Part shown: one piece after another, positions 17,060 to 26,400 of the stretch
Layout: every line of letters starts with the position of its first letter
Numbering within the stretch: the first letter of the stretch is position 1
Source: Candidatus Marispirochaeta associata
Lineage (GTDB): Bacteria; Spirochaetota; Spirochaetia; JC444; Marispirochaetaceae
DNA length: 64,000 bases
Assembly: GCA_001749745.1 (NCBI GenBank)
Contig: JWTM01000418.1
Location: forward strand, 1 to 64,000
Direction: 5' to 3'
The notes under the pieces: generated by a model
What the model saw: the letters and a program-made list of their open reading frames with translations, nothing else
The model's database searches: none
What the model was told of the DNA's origin: nothing
Translations under genes and position numbers: made by a program

Positions 17060-18094
17060 TTAGCGGGCGTGCGCGAAGGGCGCAAGAACCCGGCGCAGGA
17101 TCTCCTCGGGTATCTCCTGCTGCAGGGTCTCGCCCTGATTTCGCTGAAGAACGAAGCGAACCGCCCCGCCCTTGCGCTTCTTATCCAGGGCAATACTCGA
17201 TAGAAAAGCCTCCAGGCTGGGCGTCGTCAACTTGAGGTCGTATCCGTAATCGGTGAAGAATTGAATAACCCTATCTGCGTAGGCGGAGTCGGTGAGCCCC
17301 AGGGCGAGTCCGGCCTCCATAGCCCGGGCGATGCCCCAGGCGACCGCATAGCCGTGGGGGACGGCGCCGAGCCCCAGCTCCCGTTCCAGGGCATGCCCGA
17401 AGGTATGTCCCAGATTGAGGTAGGCCCTCACCCCCTTTTCGGTGGGATCCTCCTCCACCAGCCGTCCCTTGACCGCCAGGGAACGGGGAATGAGCTCCTC
17501 TAAGAGCTTCCCGTCCCGGGCCAGCACCGCTTCTCGGTTGGCCTCGAGATCTAAAAAGAGGTTACTCTTCTCCAAGAGGGCGTGCTTCAGCACTTCGGCC
17601 AGGCCGGAGCGATACTCTATCTCCGGGAGGCTTGCAAGCAGGAAGGGGTAGAGACGGATCTCTTCGGCGGGGTAGAAGCTTCCGATGATATTCTTGTAAT
17701 CCCGGTAGTCGACGCCGGTCTTGCCGCCCAAAGAGGCGTCGATCATCGAGAGCAGGGTACTCGGGATAAGCATCAGCCGGCAACCGCGCATGTAGATCGC
17801 CGCCGCAAAGGCGGCCGTATCGCAGACCACCCCGCCCCCGAGGGCGATAATCAGTCCGTCCCGCCCGAGGCGCTCCTCTAAGGCGGCATCGATAATCTTC
17901 TGTACCGACTCCCAGGTTTTGGCAGCCTCGCCGGGCGCCAGGCAGACAATGCTCCCTGCATCCTTAGGAAGAAAGCCTTGAGTATTCTGATCACAGACCC
18001 AGAGGGCCTCGGCCGCTGCATCGATCTCGATTCTATTTCCGGGAAATGAGCGCACCCGGGAGTCACGCGCGCCGAGACGAAAAACCTGATCCAT
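17060..18094 (-). CDS. aroB: 3-dehydroquinate synthase
   Basis: AroB converts DAHP to 3-dehydroquinate in the shikimate pathway, using NAD and a divalent metal. The 344-residue protein has the cofactor segment ALGGGVVCDTAAFAA, the loop PSTLLSMIDASLGGKTGVDY, the metal-ligand region RSGLAEVLKHALL (Glu) and LGHTFGHALE (His). It is separated by 9 bases from the ArsR-type gene upstream, which makes it the second gene of that transcript. DAHP synthase, the preceding enzyme in the pathway, lies far away at 58.6-59.6 kb. Confidence 0.95.
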   Translation of the reverse strand: MDQVFRLGARDSRVRSFPGNRIEIDAAAEALWVCDQNTQGFLPKDAGSIVCLAPGEAAKTWESVQKIIDAALEERLGRDGLIIALGGGVVCDTAAFAAAIYMRGCRLMLIPSTLLSMIDASLGGKTGVDYRDYKNIIGSFYPAEEIRLYPFLLASLPEIEYRSGLAEVLKHALLEKSNLFLDLEANREAVLARDGKLLEELIPRSLAVKGRLVEEDPTEKGVRAYLNLGHTFGHALERELGLGAVPHGYAVAWGIARAMEAGLALGLTDSAYADRVIQFFTDYGYDLKLTTPSLEAFLSSIALDKKRKGGAVRFVLQRNQGETLQQEIPEEILRRVLAPFAHAR

Positions 18095-18103
18095 GGGACT
18101 CGC

Positions 18104-18403
18104 TTATATCTGGTGGGGGAAGCTACGCACCATCGCCTTGACGAAATCGTCGCTGATGGAGTAGATCCTGCGGTTGCCGTCTACTGTAGAACTAACGATG
18201 CCTTTATTCTTCAAAACCGCCAGGTGTTGACTGACCACCGGCTGGGACTGCTGCAGACACTGCCAGAGATCGCTTACACAGGCGTTCTCCTTCTCGATCA
18301 GGCAGAGAATCTTAAGCCGCACAGGGTGGCCGCACACCTTGAGGCGTTCGGCGTAGGATTCTATTAAAGAATCAGGACAACAGGTTGCTGGATTCATTTG
18401 CAC
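18104..18403 (-). CDS. ArsR-family winged-helix repressor, Cys-rich
   Basis: A small winged-helix protein of about 99 residues with the recognition pattern QSQPVVSQHLAVLKNKGIV and the wing DGNRRIYSIS, typical of ArsR/SmtB regulators. It has several cysteines: a CC pair near the N-terminus, one in KVCGHP, one in KILCLI, one in ENACVSDLW (in place of the ELCVCDL arsenic motif) and one in WQCL. This could sense thiophilic metals or persulfide. GTG at 18403 lies eight bases after AAAGGG; ATG at 18424 or 18397 is also possible. It diverges from the cysteine desulfurase-thiI pair and precedes aroB, so it probably controls both itself and sulfur genes. Confidence 0.85.
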   Translation of the reverse strand: MQMNPATCCPDSLIESYAERLKVCGHPVRLKILCLIEKENACVSDLWQCLQQSQPVVSQHLAVLKNKGIVSSTVDGNRRIYSISDDFVKAMVRSFPHQI

Positions 18404-18453
18404 ACAGAGTACACCCTTTAGCATGAGTAAATCAAGGGCTCTCTGCTATATAC

Positions 18454-18466
18454 GATTCTTAGAATC
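18454..18466. promoter_or_regulatory. Palindromic operator candidate between arsR and the cysteine desulfurase gene
   Basis: GATTCT-T-AGAATC is a perfect 6-1-6 palindrome in the short divergent region, the usual place for an ArsR-family operator. The regulator-binding claim is inferred from position and symmetry. Confidence 0.5.
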
Positions 18467-18476
18467 TAGCGCCCCT

Positions 18477-18487
18477 TGCCTAAGGCA
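18477..18487. promoter_or_regulatory. Second palindrome upstream of the cysteine desulfurase gene
   Basis: TGCCT-A-AGGCA is a perfect 5-1-5 palindrome that extends imperfectly to CCCT...AGGG on both sides. It lies 23 bases before the start codon at 18511, so it could act as a second operator or as a hairpin in the leader. Confidence 0.4.
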
Positions 18488-18510
18488 GGGCTAATTCTTA
18501 TGATAGCGGG

Positions 18511-19671
18511 ATGAAATTCACCTACCTCGATTGGGCCGCTACAGCCTTGCCTAATCAGGAAGCCCAAGAGTTTGGACAAGAGATTGCCCGGGAACATTAC
18601 GCCAATCCCTCGGCCCTTCACGGGCCGGGGAAGCAGGCCGCGGCCAAACTGGCTGAGTTCCGAGAAGAGATTGCCGGCCTCCTCGGATGTGCGCCTAAAC
18701 AGCTCATATTTACCGCCGGCGGAAGCGAATCCAACACCATTCTATTCAGCCATCTTCTGACCAAGCCCAGGAAGGGAGGAATAGTCACCAGCCGAGTTGA
18801 GCACGCCTCCGTGTGGGAGACCGCAGCCCTCTATCGGAGCTGGGGATACGACCTCAAGCTTGCCGAAGCAGCCTCGGACGGGGAGATCCCGCCGGAACAG
18901 GTCCTAGAGAAGTGCGGCCCGGATACCGATCTGGTCAGCATTATGTTGGTAAACAACGAGACCGGCCGCGTGCAGGATATACCCGCTATCGCCGGGGCGA
19001 TTCGCCACGCCGAATTCATAAAACGGCGGGTTCATATCCACACCGATGCCGTACAGGCCCTGGGGAAAATTCCCTTCAAGCTCGAGAACTTAGGCGCAGA
19101 CTCCGCCTCCTTCTCCGGTCATAAGATCGGCGCCCCCCGGGGGATCGGGCTGCTCTATTTGAAACATCCTCTGGAGACGGCCTTTCGCGGCGGAGGCCAG
19201 GAATTCGGTGTTCGTCCCGGCACTGAGAATCTCGCCGGAGCCGCGGCTCTCTGCTACTGCCTCAAGGAGATCTGTTCCGACTTCGACAGCGCCCGCAAGA
19301 GGGTTCTCAAGCTCAACCGGGAATTGACTCAGGGCCTGCGGAAGATACCCGGCGTTCGGCTTCTCCCGGACGGCTATGATGCTGATTCTGACCGTTTCGT
19401 GCCCCATATTCTCAAGTGCTCCTTCCCACCCCTCCCGGGTGAGGTTATGCAGCGCGTATTGAGCGACAAGGGCTTCGCCGTCTCTACCGGTTCGGCCTGT
19501 GCATCCAACAAGAAAAGGACCAACCGAGTAATGAAGGCCCTGGGGATTCCCGCACAGACCGCCGAATCCTCGATACGGCTCTCGATCGGATCCGCTACAA
19601 CCGAGAATGAGATTCGCGACTTTCTGGCGGTCGCCGCGGCAGAGTTGGGAATGATGAAGGAGCAGATCTAA
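18511..19671 (+). CDS. Cysteine desulfurase (NifS/IscS/NifZ type)
   Basis: A PLP enzyme that removes sulfur from cysteine as a persulfide. The 386-residue protein has the PLP lysine in SGHKIG (Lys205), the TDAVQALGK segment, RPGTENL, and the persulfide-forming Cys330 in STGSACASN. The gene ends where thiI begins (one-base overlap at 19671), the same arrangement as Bacillus subtilis nifZ-thiI, where a dedicated desulfurase feeds ThiI. A role in 4-thiouridine tRNA modification is therefore more likely than general Fe-S assembly; no iscU-like gene is adjacent. The gene diverges from an ArsR regulator. Confidence 0.93.
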   Translation: MKFTYLDWAATALPNQEAQEFGQEIAREHYANPSALHGPGKQAAAKLAEFREEIAGLLGCAPKQLIFTAGGSESNTILFSHLLTKPRKGGIVTSRVEHASVWETAALYRSWGYDLKLAEAASDGEIPPEQVLEKCGPDTDLVSIMLVNNETGRVQDIPAIAGAIRHAEFIKRRVHIHTDAVQALGKIPFKLENLGADSASFSGHKIGAPRGIGLLYLKHPLETAFRGGGQEFGVRPGTENLAGAAALCYCLKEICSDFDSARKRVLKLNRELTQGLRKIPGVRLLPDGYDADSDRFVPHILKCSFPPLPGEVMQRVLSDKGFAVSTGSACASNKKRTNRVMKALGIPAQTAESSIRLSIGSATTENEIRDFLAVAAAELGMMKEQI

Positions 19672-20870
19672 TGCAGCGGGAGATGATCGCCCATTTTTTA
19701 ATTCGCGTCGGCGAGATCGGACTCAAGGGTGAGAACCGAAACCTCTTCGAACGACAGCTGAAAGAGAACATCAAGCGCAGGCTCAAAGAATGCGAGGCGC
19801 GTATCGTCGGCCGACGGGGGAGATATTTCCTGGAACTCTACAGGGGAGATCCGGAACAGGTGGAATCGGTATTGGCCACTACCTTCGGTATCGTCGGATT
19901 TGCCCGGGTGCGGGCGGTCAAGAAGGAGCTGGCGACAATCGAGACCGAGGCCCTGGGAATCCTTAAGACGGAACTTGAACGCCGGGGAGGCACCCTCCGC
20001 TACAAGATCCAGGCCCGGCGCACGGATAAGAGCTTTCCCATGAGCTCCTACGAGATCGCCGTCGAGTTGGGTAATCGCCTCGGCGCTCGGCTCGAGGGGC
20101 TAACGGTGGATGTTAAACAGCCCGAGTGCACGCTTCACATAGAGTTGCGGGACAAGGCCTATATCTGGGGGCCTCAAACCGAGGGGCCCGGCGGCCTACC
20201 GGTCGGTTGCGCCGGAAAGGGAATCCTGCTCCTCTCGGGCGGGATCGACTCGCCGGTGGCGGGATACATGATGGCCAAGCGGGGCATGAAACTAGACGCG
20301 GTCTACTTCCACGCCTACCCCTACACCTCGGAGGAGGCCAAACAGAAGGTTATCAGCCTGGCGAAAAAGCTCGCTCCCTGGAACGGCGGTATGAACCTCT
20401 TGATCGTCCCCTTTACCAAACCTCAGCTCAAGATCAAGGAGCTGGCCACACCCGAATCGGTTACCCTGGTTATGCGGGCGGGGATGATGCGGATCGCCCA
20501 GATGGCGGCCGATGAGCGCCACGGTCTGGCGCTGGTCACCGGCGAGGCCCTGAGTCAGGTGGCGAGCCAGACGGCTCAGAGTCTCCGCTTTACCGGGAGC
20601 GTCACCGATCTGCCCATCTTTCGTCCGCTGATCGGCATGGATAAGGAGGAGATCATCCGTACCGCCGAGAGAATCGACACCTTCGAGACCTCTATCCTCC
20701 CCTATGAAGACTGTTGCACCATATTCTCACCCAAGCGGCCGATGGTGACGCCCAATTTCGAGAAGATAAGCGCGATCTACGCCAAGGTTGATCTGGAGGA
20801 TCTGCTGCATGAGGCTTTCGAGTCGAGCGAAAGGGTTTATATCCCGCCCTTTAAGGACGAACTGGAGTAG
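19671..20870 (+). CDS. thiI: tRNA 4-thiouridine synthetase ThiI
   Basis: ThiI adenylates U8 of tRNA and inserts sulfur. An N-terminal ferredoxin-like/THUMP region (about 5-165) precedes the PP-loop motif LLSGGIDSPVAGYMMAKRG (about 184-202). At 399 residues it lacks the C-terminal rhodanese domain of the E. coli enzyme and resembles the Bacillus form, which takes sulfur directly from its partner desulfurase, encoded just upstream. The DCCTIFSPKRP motif near the end is typical of the family. Its stop abuts the stop of the convergent FmdB gene with no gap. Confidence 0.95.
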   Translation: MQREMIAHFLIRVGEIGLKGENRNLFERQLKENIKRRLKECEARIVGRRGRYFLELYRGDPEQVESVLATTFGIVGFARVRAVKKELATIETEALGILKTELERRGGTLRYKIQARRTDKSFPMSSYEIAVELGNRLGARLEGLTVDVKQPECTLHIELRDKAYIWGPQTEGPGGLPVGCAGKGILLLSGGIDSPVAGYMMAKRGMKLDAVYFHAYPYTSEEAKQKVISLAKKLAPWNGGMNLLIVPFTKPQLKIKELATPESVTLVMRAGMMRIAQMAADERHGLALVTGEALSQVASQTAQSLRFTGSVTDLPIFRPLIGMDKEEIIRTAERIDTFETSILPYEDCCTIFSPKRPMVTPNFEKISAIYAKVDLEDLLHEAFESSERVYIPPFKDELE

Positions 20871-21152
20871 TCAGGCGCTCTCTTTCTTCGAGGAGGATTC
20901 GCTCTTCTTCGAATCGCTCTTTTTAGAGTCGCTCTTGGCCGGTTTGGATTCTGAAGCGCTGCTCTTCGCCCCTGTGCGGTTATCGGTCACATAGAAGCCG
21001 GAGCCCTTGAATATAATCCCCATACCGCCGCCTATCAGCCGTTTGACGGGATTCCCGCACTTGGGGCACTCCGAAAGCGGATCTTCCGACATACTCTGAA
21101 AGTGTTCGAATACGTGTCCGCAGGACTGACACTCGTAATCATAGGTTGGCAT
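20871..21152 (-). CDS. FmdB-family zinc-ribbon protein
   Basis: The N-terminus MPTYDYECQSCGHVFE, followed by CPKCG about 20 residues on, is the FmdB/CxxC regulatory zinc ribbon. The rest is low-complexity: a run of Lys/Ser repeats (SKKSDSKKSE type) after residue 65. ATG at 21152 is chosen because it gives the family N-terminus and follows GAGGAAG. The product has 93 residues. The function of FmdB proteins is not well defined. The gene converges tail-to-tail on thiI without an intergenic base. Confidence 0.85.
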   Translation of the reverse strand: MPTYDYECQSCGHVFEHFQSMSEDPLSECPKCGNPVKRLIGGGMGIIFKGSGFYVTDNRTGAKSSASESKPAKSDSKKSDSKKSESSSKKESA

Positions 21153-21243
21153 TGTACTGCTTCCTCTATTATCCAGTGAGATATAATAGGAGACTATACT
21201 AAAAAGCGAGTCCCCTGGCAAGTTGGCCTATAGGCTTAAGCCC

Positions 21244-22014
21244 CTACCAATCGGTCCGGACGGAGATCCCCTGATCCGCCAGAAACTGCTTGATCTCGGG
21301 TACGCTGTAGTCTCCGTAGTGCACCATCGAGGCGATCAGGGCCGCATCCGCCTTCCCTTTAGAGAATACCTCCGCCAGATGTTCGGGTTTCCCCGCCCCG
21401 CCGGAGGCGACCACCGGGATTCCAACCGCTGTGGAGATCATGCTGGTCAGGGTGTTCTCATAGCCGTCCCGGGTACCGTCGGCATCGATGGAGTTGAGAA
21501 CGATCTCTCCGGCGCCCAACTTCTCCGCCTTCAGGGCCCACTGGAGGGCGTCCAGCTCGGTCGGCGTACGACCGCCGTTGATCACTACCCGATAGCCCGA
21601 AGGCATCTCGGGATCCTTCAAGGCGTCCATGCCGAGCACCACACACTGCCGTCCGAAGAGGGAGGCCCCCTCCTCGATAACCGCCGGATTCTTGACCGCC
21701 TGGGAGTTGACGCTGATCTTCTCCGCCCCGGCCAAGAGGCAGGCCCGCATATCGGCGACGGTCGCGATACCGCCGCCCACGGCGAAGGGAATGAAGATCT
21801 CCCTGGCCACCTTCTCGACAACCTCGAGCATAATCCCCCGCCGCTCGGCGGAGGCGGTGATATCGTAGAAGACGAGTTCGTCCACCCCGGCTTCGTAGTA
21901 GTCCCGGGCCATCTCCACCGGGTCGCCGATATCGACGTTGCCTTTGAACTTGATTCCCTTGGTGGTCTTCCCATCCCGGACATCGAGACAGACGATGATG
22001 CGTTTGCGATACAC
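21244..22014 (-). CDS. hisF: Imidazole glycerol phosphate synthase, cyclase subunit
   Basis: HisF uses ammonia from HisH to form imidazole glycerol phosphate and AICAR. The 256-residue TIM barrel starts [17 protein letters not shown] with the catalytic Asp, and carries [17 protein letters not shown] and the [12 protein letters not shown] region with the second catalytic Asp area. GTG at 22014 follows GGGAGGAT, and only 2 bases separate it from hisH. No other histidine genes apart from hisH are in this window, so the pathway genes are dispersed. Confidence 0.95.
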   Translation of the reverse strand: MYRKRIIVCLDVRDGKTTKGIKFKGNVDIGDPVEMARDYYEAGVDELVFYDITASAERRGIMLEVVEKVAREIFIPFAVGGGIATVADMRACLLAGAEKISVNSQAVKNPAVIEEGASLFGRQCVVLGMDALKDPEMPSGYRVVINGGRTPTELDALQWALKAEKLGAGEIVLNSIDADGTRDGYENTLTSMISTAVGIPVVASGGAGKPEHLAEVFSKGKADAALIASMVHYGDYSVPEIKQFLADQGISVRTDW

Positions 22015-22016
22015 GG

Positions 22017-22628
22017 CTATATCCTCCCGGCGATGAAGTTCTCCAGGAGCTTCAGGCCGAAGCGCCCGGACTTCTCTGGGTGAAACTGAGTGGCTACGAT
22101 ATTATCCCGAGCGTAGGCGGCGGAGAAACGCTCTCCATACTCGGTGGTACCGATCTCGAGGCGCTGTTCCTCGACCTGGGGATAGTAGGAGTGAACGAAA
22201 TAGAAGCTCGCCCCGTCGGGTACGCCGGAGAAGATCGGGTGCCGTCCGCCGTGCTCCACGGAGTTCCAGCCCATGTGAGGGACCTTCAATCCGCCGGCCC
22301 CGGAGAAGAGCTTGACCTCTCCCGGCACCAGCCCCAGGCAAGGGGTGTCGCCCTCCTGTGAATGGTCCAGAAGAATTTGGCAGCCGATACAAATCCCGAA
22401 GAGGGGCTTGCCTTTTTTGACACTCTCCGCCAGCGCCTGATCGAGACCGCGCGCCTTGATTACTCCCATAGCAGATCCGGCCTCGCCAACTCCCGGAAAG
22501 ATGATCGCATCGCAGCGGAGCAGAGATTCCGGATCCGGATAGACGGCATACTCCGCCTCGAGCGCCCCTAGGGCTGTCTCTACACTCTTGAGATTACCGG
22601 CTTCATAATCGACGACGCCTATCTTCAC
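22017..22628 (-). CDS. hisH: Imidazole glycerol phosphate synthase, glutaminase subunit
   Basis: A class I glutamine amidotransferase of 203 residues that supplies ammonia to HisF. The start [18 protein letters not shown] is typical of HisH; the nucleophile Cys is in [10 protein letters not shown] (instead of the more usual GICLGMQ), and the His/Glu pair is in [10 protein letters not shown]. The start is GTG at 22628 behind AAGGAGAGC. It is directly followed by hisF and preceded, after 27 bases, by a lipoprotein gene in the same direction. Confidence 0.95.
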   Translation of the reverse strand: MKIGVVDYEAGNLKSVETALGALEAEYAVYPDPESLLRCDAIIFPGVGEAGSAMGVIKARGLDQALAESVKKGKPLFGICIGCQILLDHSQEGDTPCLGLVPGEVKLFSGAGGLKVPHMGWNSVEHGGRHPIFSGVPDGASFYFVHSYYPQVEEQRLEIGTTEYGERFSAAYARDNIVATQFHPEKSGRFGLKLLENFIAGRI

Positions 22629-22655
22629 ACGCTCTCCTTAGTTTGTCTCCGGCCT

Positions 22656-23477
22656 CTATTCCGAGGTAAGTTGCAATCCCGTGCTTCCCGCGAACTGCTG
22701 TATGAGATTCCCGATTCCCTCAGGGCTCACCCTGAACCCGTCGATTTTGACCGTCTCCCGGTCGACCACGGTCTTCAGAGCGTCGCGCCTAAACTCGGGA
22801 TCGTTGCCGTTGAGGACCTGATAGAGGAAAAATTTCAGGAGCGGCAATGAGCTTCTGGCCGCCCGCTCTGAATCGAAATTCCACAAAAGGGATCCGAGAA
22901 ATCCTTGATCCCCGAAGCTGCCGGCGACCCGACACTCGCCGGCCACCGGTATCCCCCGGGCCAGCTTCTCTACCGCCGGTATGGAGAGGAGAAAATCCTC
23001 CTCCCGTTCAACCATGAAGGAACCCTTCTCGGTCAATGCATTCACAAATGGATCGGGATCGGGCAGACCGAGAACTACCGTGCCGCTCCTGACGATTGTA
23101 AGCTCGCTCTCTCCCGATCGCCAGCGGGTTTCGCTCCCGGCGCTCCGCTTCCAACCGCGGTCGAGATCCAAGGCGATGGCGCTCAATGTTTTGGGATAGC
23201 GGCCCTCAATCAGCACCGCCATCCGTCGTTCTTCCAACAGAGCCAGGCTGAGTTGATCGGCCCGAGAGAGGTTTCTCATCAGCTGCTCTCCCAAGAGTTT
23301 CGCGAAGAGCGGTTCCAGATCACCATGGAGAAAGGCTAAATCCGCCGACACCAGAAGGAGCGTCCCCTCCGGCCGGGGAACCGAGTAGACTTCGGCATCC
23401 GGCAGCTCTTTCGGCACCGAACGACAGGAGGAGATAAGCATGACCAGCGCCCCCGCTATCAGAAGCGCCGGCCGCAT
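22656..23477 (-). CDS. Unknown lipoprotein
   Basis: No family recognised. ATG at 23477 gives a 273-residue protein with a lipoprotein signal (hydrophobic run then LISSC, Cys18). The mature part has alternating short strands and helices and no catalytic motif that I can see. Family-neutral features are a LLVSADLAFLHGDLEPLFAK stretch and a Leu-rich mid region. The start overlaps no other gene, but the ribosome site straddles the ileS stop (23486), so it is probably transcribed with ileS. The open frame continues upstream to 23528, which would destroy the signal peptide position, so the later start is preferred. Confidence 0.7.
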   Translation of the reverse strand: MRPALLIAGALVMLISSCRSVPKELPDAEVYSVPRPEGTLLLVSADLAFLHGDLEPLFAKLLGEQLMRNLSRADQLSLALLEERRMAVLIEGRYPKTLSAIALDLDRGWKRSAGSETRWRSGESELTIVRSGTVVLGLPDPDPFVNALTEKGSFMVEREEDFLLSIPAVEKLARGIPVAGECRVAGSFGDQGFLGSLLWNFDSERAARSSLPLLKFFLYQVLNGNDPEFRRDALKTVVDRETVKIDGFRVSPEGIGNLIQQFAGSTGLQLTSE

Positions 23478-23485
23478 CGATCTTC

Positions 23486-26400
23486 TTATACCCGCTCGAG
23501 GGCGATCATACATGAGGTTTCGCCGCACTCTACGGTCGTTCCGTCGGCAGTCTCATTCCAGGCGAGCTCCTCGGCCAGTGTCTCCTCGCTCAGGTAGTCC
23601 CGGAAATCCTCAACCGAAGCCTGCACCTTCTCGTCGCCGAAGAGGCTCAAGCGAATTCGGTCGGTTACCTCCAGTCCGGACTCCTTGCGCAGGTTCTGTA
23701 CCCCCCGGACGATATCCCGGACCAGCCCCTCCCGTTCGAGCTCCTCGGTAATCTCCGGATCCAGGGCCACAGTGAGGGACCCCTCGTTGAGGACCTTAAG
23801 GCCCGATTTTTCGGTGCGCTGTACCAGGATGCTCTCCTCGGTGATTTCGATCGGCTCTCCCTCCACCTCGATCGAGAGGGTCGCGCCTTCCAGCAGAGAC
23901 TGGATCTCGTGCATGCTCAAGGAGGCGATCTTGGCCGCCGCGGGTTTCATCATCTTACCCAGACTTTTTCCGAGAACCTTGAAGTTGGCCTTGGCCGAGT
24001 ACTCGACCAGGTCCTCCTCGTTCTCCCGGAAGATCACCTCTTTGACGTTGAGCTCCTCCCGGATGATATCCTCCATCTCGATCAGCACCTTGCGCTCGGT
24101 CTCCTCCCGGGTAACCAGGTGGATAGCCTTCAGGGGTTGCCGGGTTTTGAGGGAGTGCATGGCCCGGATCGCCCGCCCCATGGAGACCGCCTGCTGGGTG
24201 AGCTCCATCTTCAGTTCCAGCTCGAGATCCCGTTTCGACTGGTCGGCAAGCGGATAATCCCGCAGGTGGATCGACTCGGCCATTCCCTCCCGCTTCAGAT
24301 TGCGATAGATCTCATCGGTGATAAAGGGCATGATCGGCGCCGCTACGTGGACCAGCTTCATCAGCACCTCATAAAGGGTGCCGTAGGCCTGCATCTTGTC
24401 GCCGTCGTTCTCGCTCTTCCAGAAGCGACGGCGGGAGCGACGGATATACCAGTTGTTGAGCTGATCCACGAAGGAGACGATGGGCTGGATCGCCTTCTGC
24501 AGGTCGTAGCTGTCGAGCTGTTCCGTTACCTGGCCGACCATCTTCTCCGTCTCGCTTAGGATCCAGTGATCCAGAGGATTATCGGGATGCTCCGGCGCTC
24601 CCTCCGGAGTGATGCCGTCGATATTGGCGTAGGTAACGAAGAAGCTGTAGGCGTTCCAGATGGGGAGAATCACTCCCTTGAGCACGTCCCGCACCCCTTC
24701 GTCGGAATAGCGCAGGTCTTCGGCCCGAACGACGGCGGAGTTCATCAGAAAAAGCCTGAGCGCATCGGCGCCGAACTCGTTCATTACCTCCATCGGATCG
24801 GAGTAGTTCCGCAAGGACTTGGACATCTTCTTGCCGTCCGAAGCCAGGACCAGGCCGTTTACCACCACATTCTCGAAGGCGGGCTTGTCGAAGAGGGCCG
24901 CCGCCAAAATCGTCAGGGTATAGAACCAGCCCCGGGTCTGATCGAGCCCTTCGGCGATGAAATTCGCCGGGAAGTTGGCCTCGAAGAACTCCTTGTTCTT
25001 GAAGGGATAATGATTCTGGGCATAGGGCATGGCCCCCGATTCGAACCAGCAGTCCAGGACCTCCGGCACCCGCCTCATCGTGCCGCCGCAGTCGCAGGAG
25101 AAGGTTACGTCGTCTACATAGTGCTTATGGAGATCATCGAGCTTGACTCCCGACTTCTCCTCGAGCTCAGCCTTGCTTCCGATACAGTGGATATGCTCGC
25201 ACTCGTCGCACTTCCAGATCGGTATCGGATTGCCCCAGTAGCGGTTGCGGCTAATCGCCCAGTCCCGGGCGCCCTCGAGCCATTTCCCGAAGCGTCCCGC
25301 CTTGAGGTGGTCGGGCATCCAGTAGATCTGGCTGTTGGCGGCGAGCATCTTATCCTTGACCTTCCCGATATCGACGAACCAGGAGGAGATCGCCCGGTAG
25401 ATCAGCGGACTCGAACAGCGCCAACAGTGAGGGTAGGAGTGAAGGTAGTTGTCCCGGCGGACGAGCTTCCCCTCCTCCTTCAACTGACGGATGATGCCCT
25501 TGTCGGCCTCCTTAACGAAGAGTCCCTGATAATCGCTTACCTCGGGGGTGAACTTACACTCCCCGTCGACCGGGCAAACGGTCGGGACATCGGTACCCCG
25601 GAGAACATTGTAGTCGTCCTCGCCGAAGCCGGGGGCGGTATGGACGATTCCGGTACCGTCCTCGGTGGTAACATAGTCGGCGTTGTAGGTCTTGAAGGCG
25701 TCATTGCTCTCGATATCGGCGAAGTAGGGAAAGAGCGGCTCATAGGCGATGCCGGTCAATTCGCTCCCCTTCTTGGTCCAGACGACGGAGTACTCCTCCT
25801 CGCTCTTGTAGTAGGCGGAAAGCCTTTCGGCGGCCAGGATGTAGAACTCATCCCCGTCGGCGACCTTCACGTAGTCGATATCCGGGCCCAGGGTCAGCGC
25901 CAGGTTGGAAGGCAGGGTCCAGGGGGTGGTGGTCCAGGCCAGGAGATAGGTATTCGCCTCCTCCTTCAGCTTGAAGCGTACGGTGATCGCCGGATCGGTG
26001 ACCTCCTTGTAGCCCCCCAGATTGAGCTCGTGATTCGAGAGTACCGTGGAACAGCGGGGACAGTAGGGCAGAATATAGTGGCCCTCGTAGAGAAGCTCCT
26101 TCTCCCAGAGCTGCTGCACGACCCACCAGATCGACTCCATGTAGTCCGCTTCCATGGTCTTGTAGTCGTTCTCGAAGTCGACCCAGCGGCCGGCCCGGGT
26201 CATGACCGTCTCCCACTCCTTGGTATAACGCAGTACGATGGAGCGGCAGGACTCGTTGAACTTGGCGATGCCGAAGTCCTCGATCTCCTTCTTGCCGGAG
26301 ATGCCGAGCTCCTTCTCCATCTCGTACTCCACCGGAAGACCGTGGCAGTCCCATCCGAAGCGTCGCTCCACCCGCTTGCCCTTCATGGTCTGGTAGCGGG

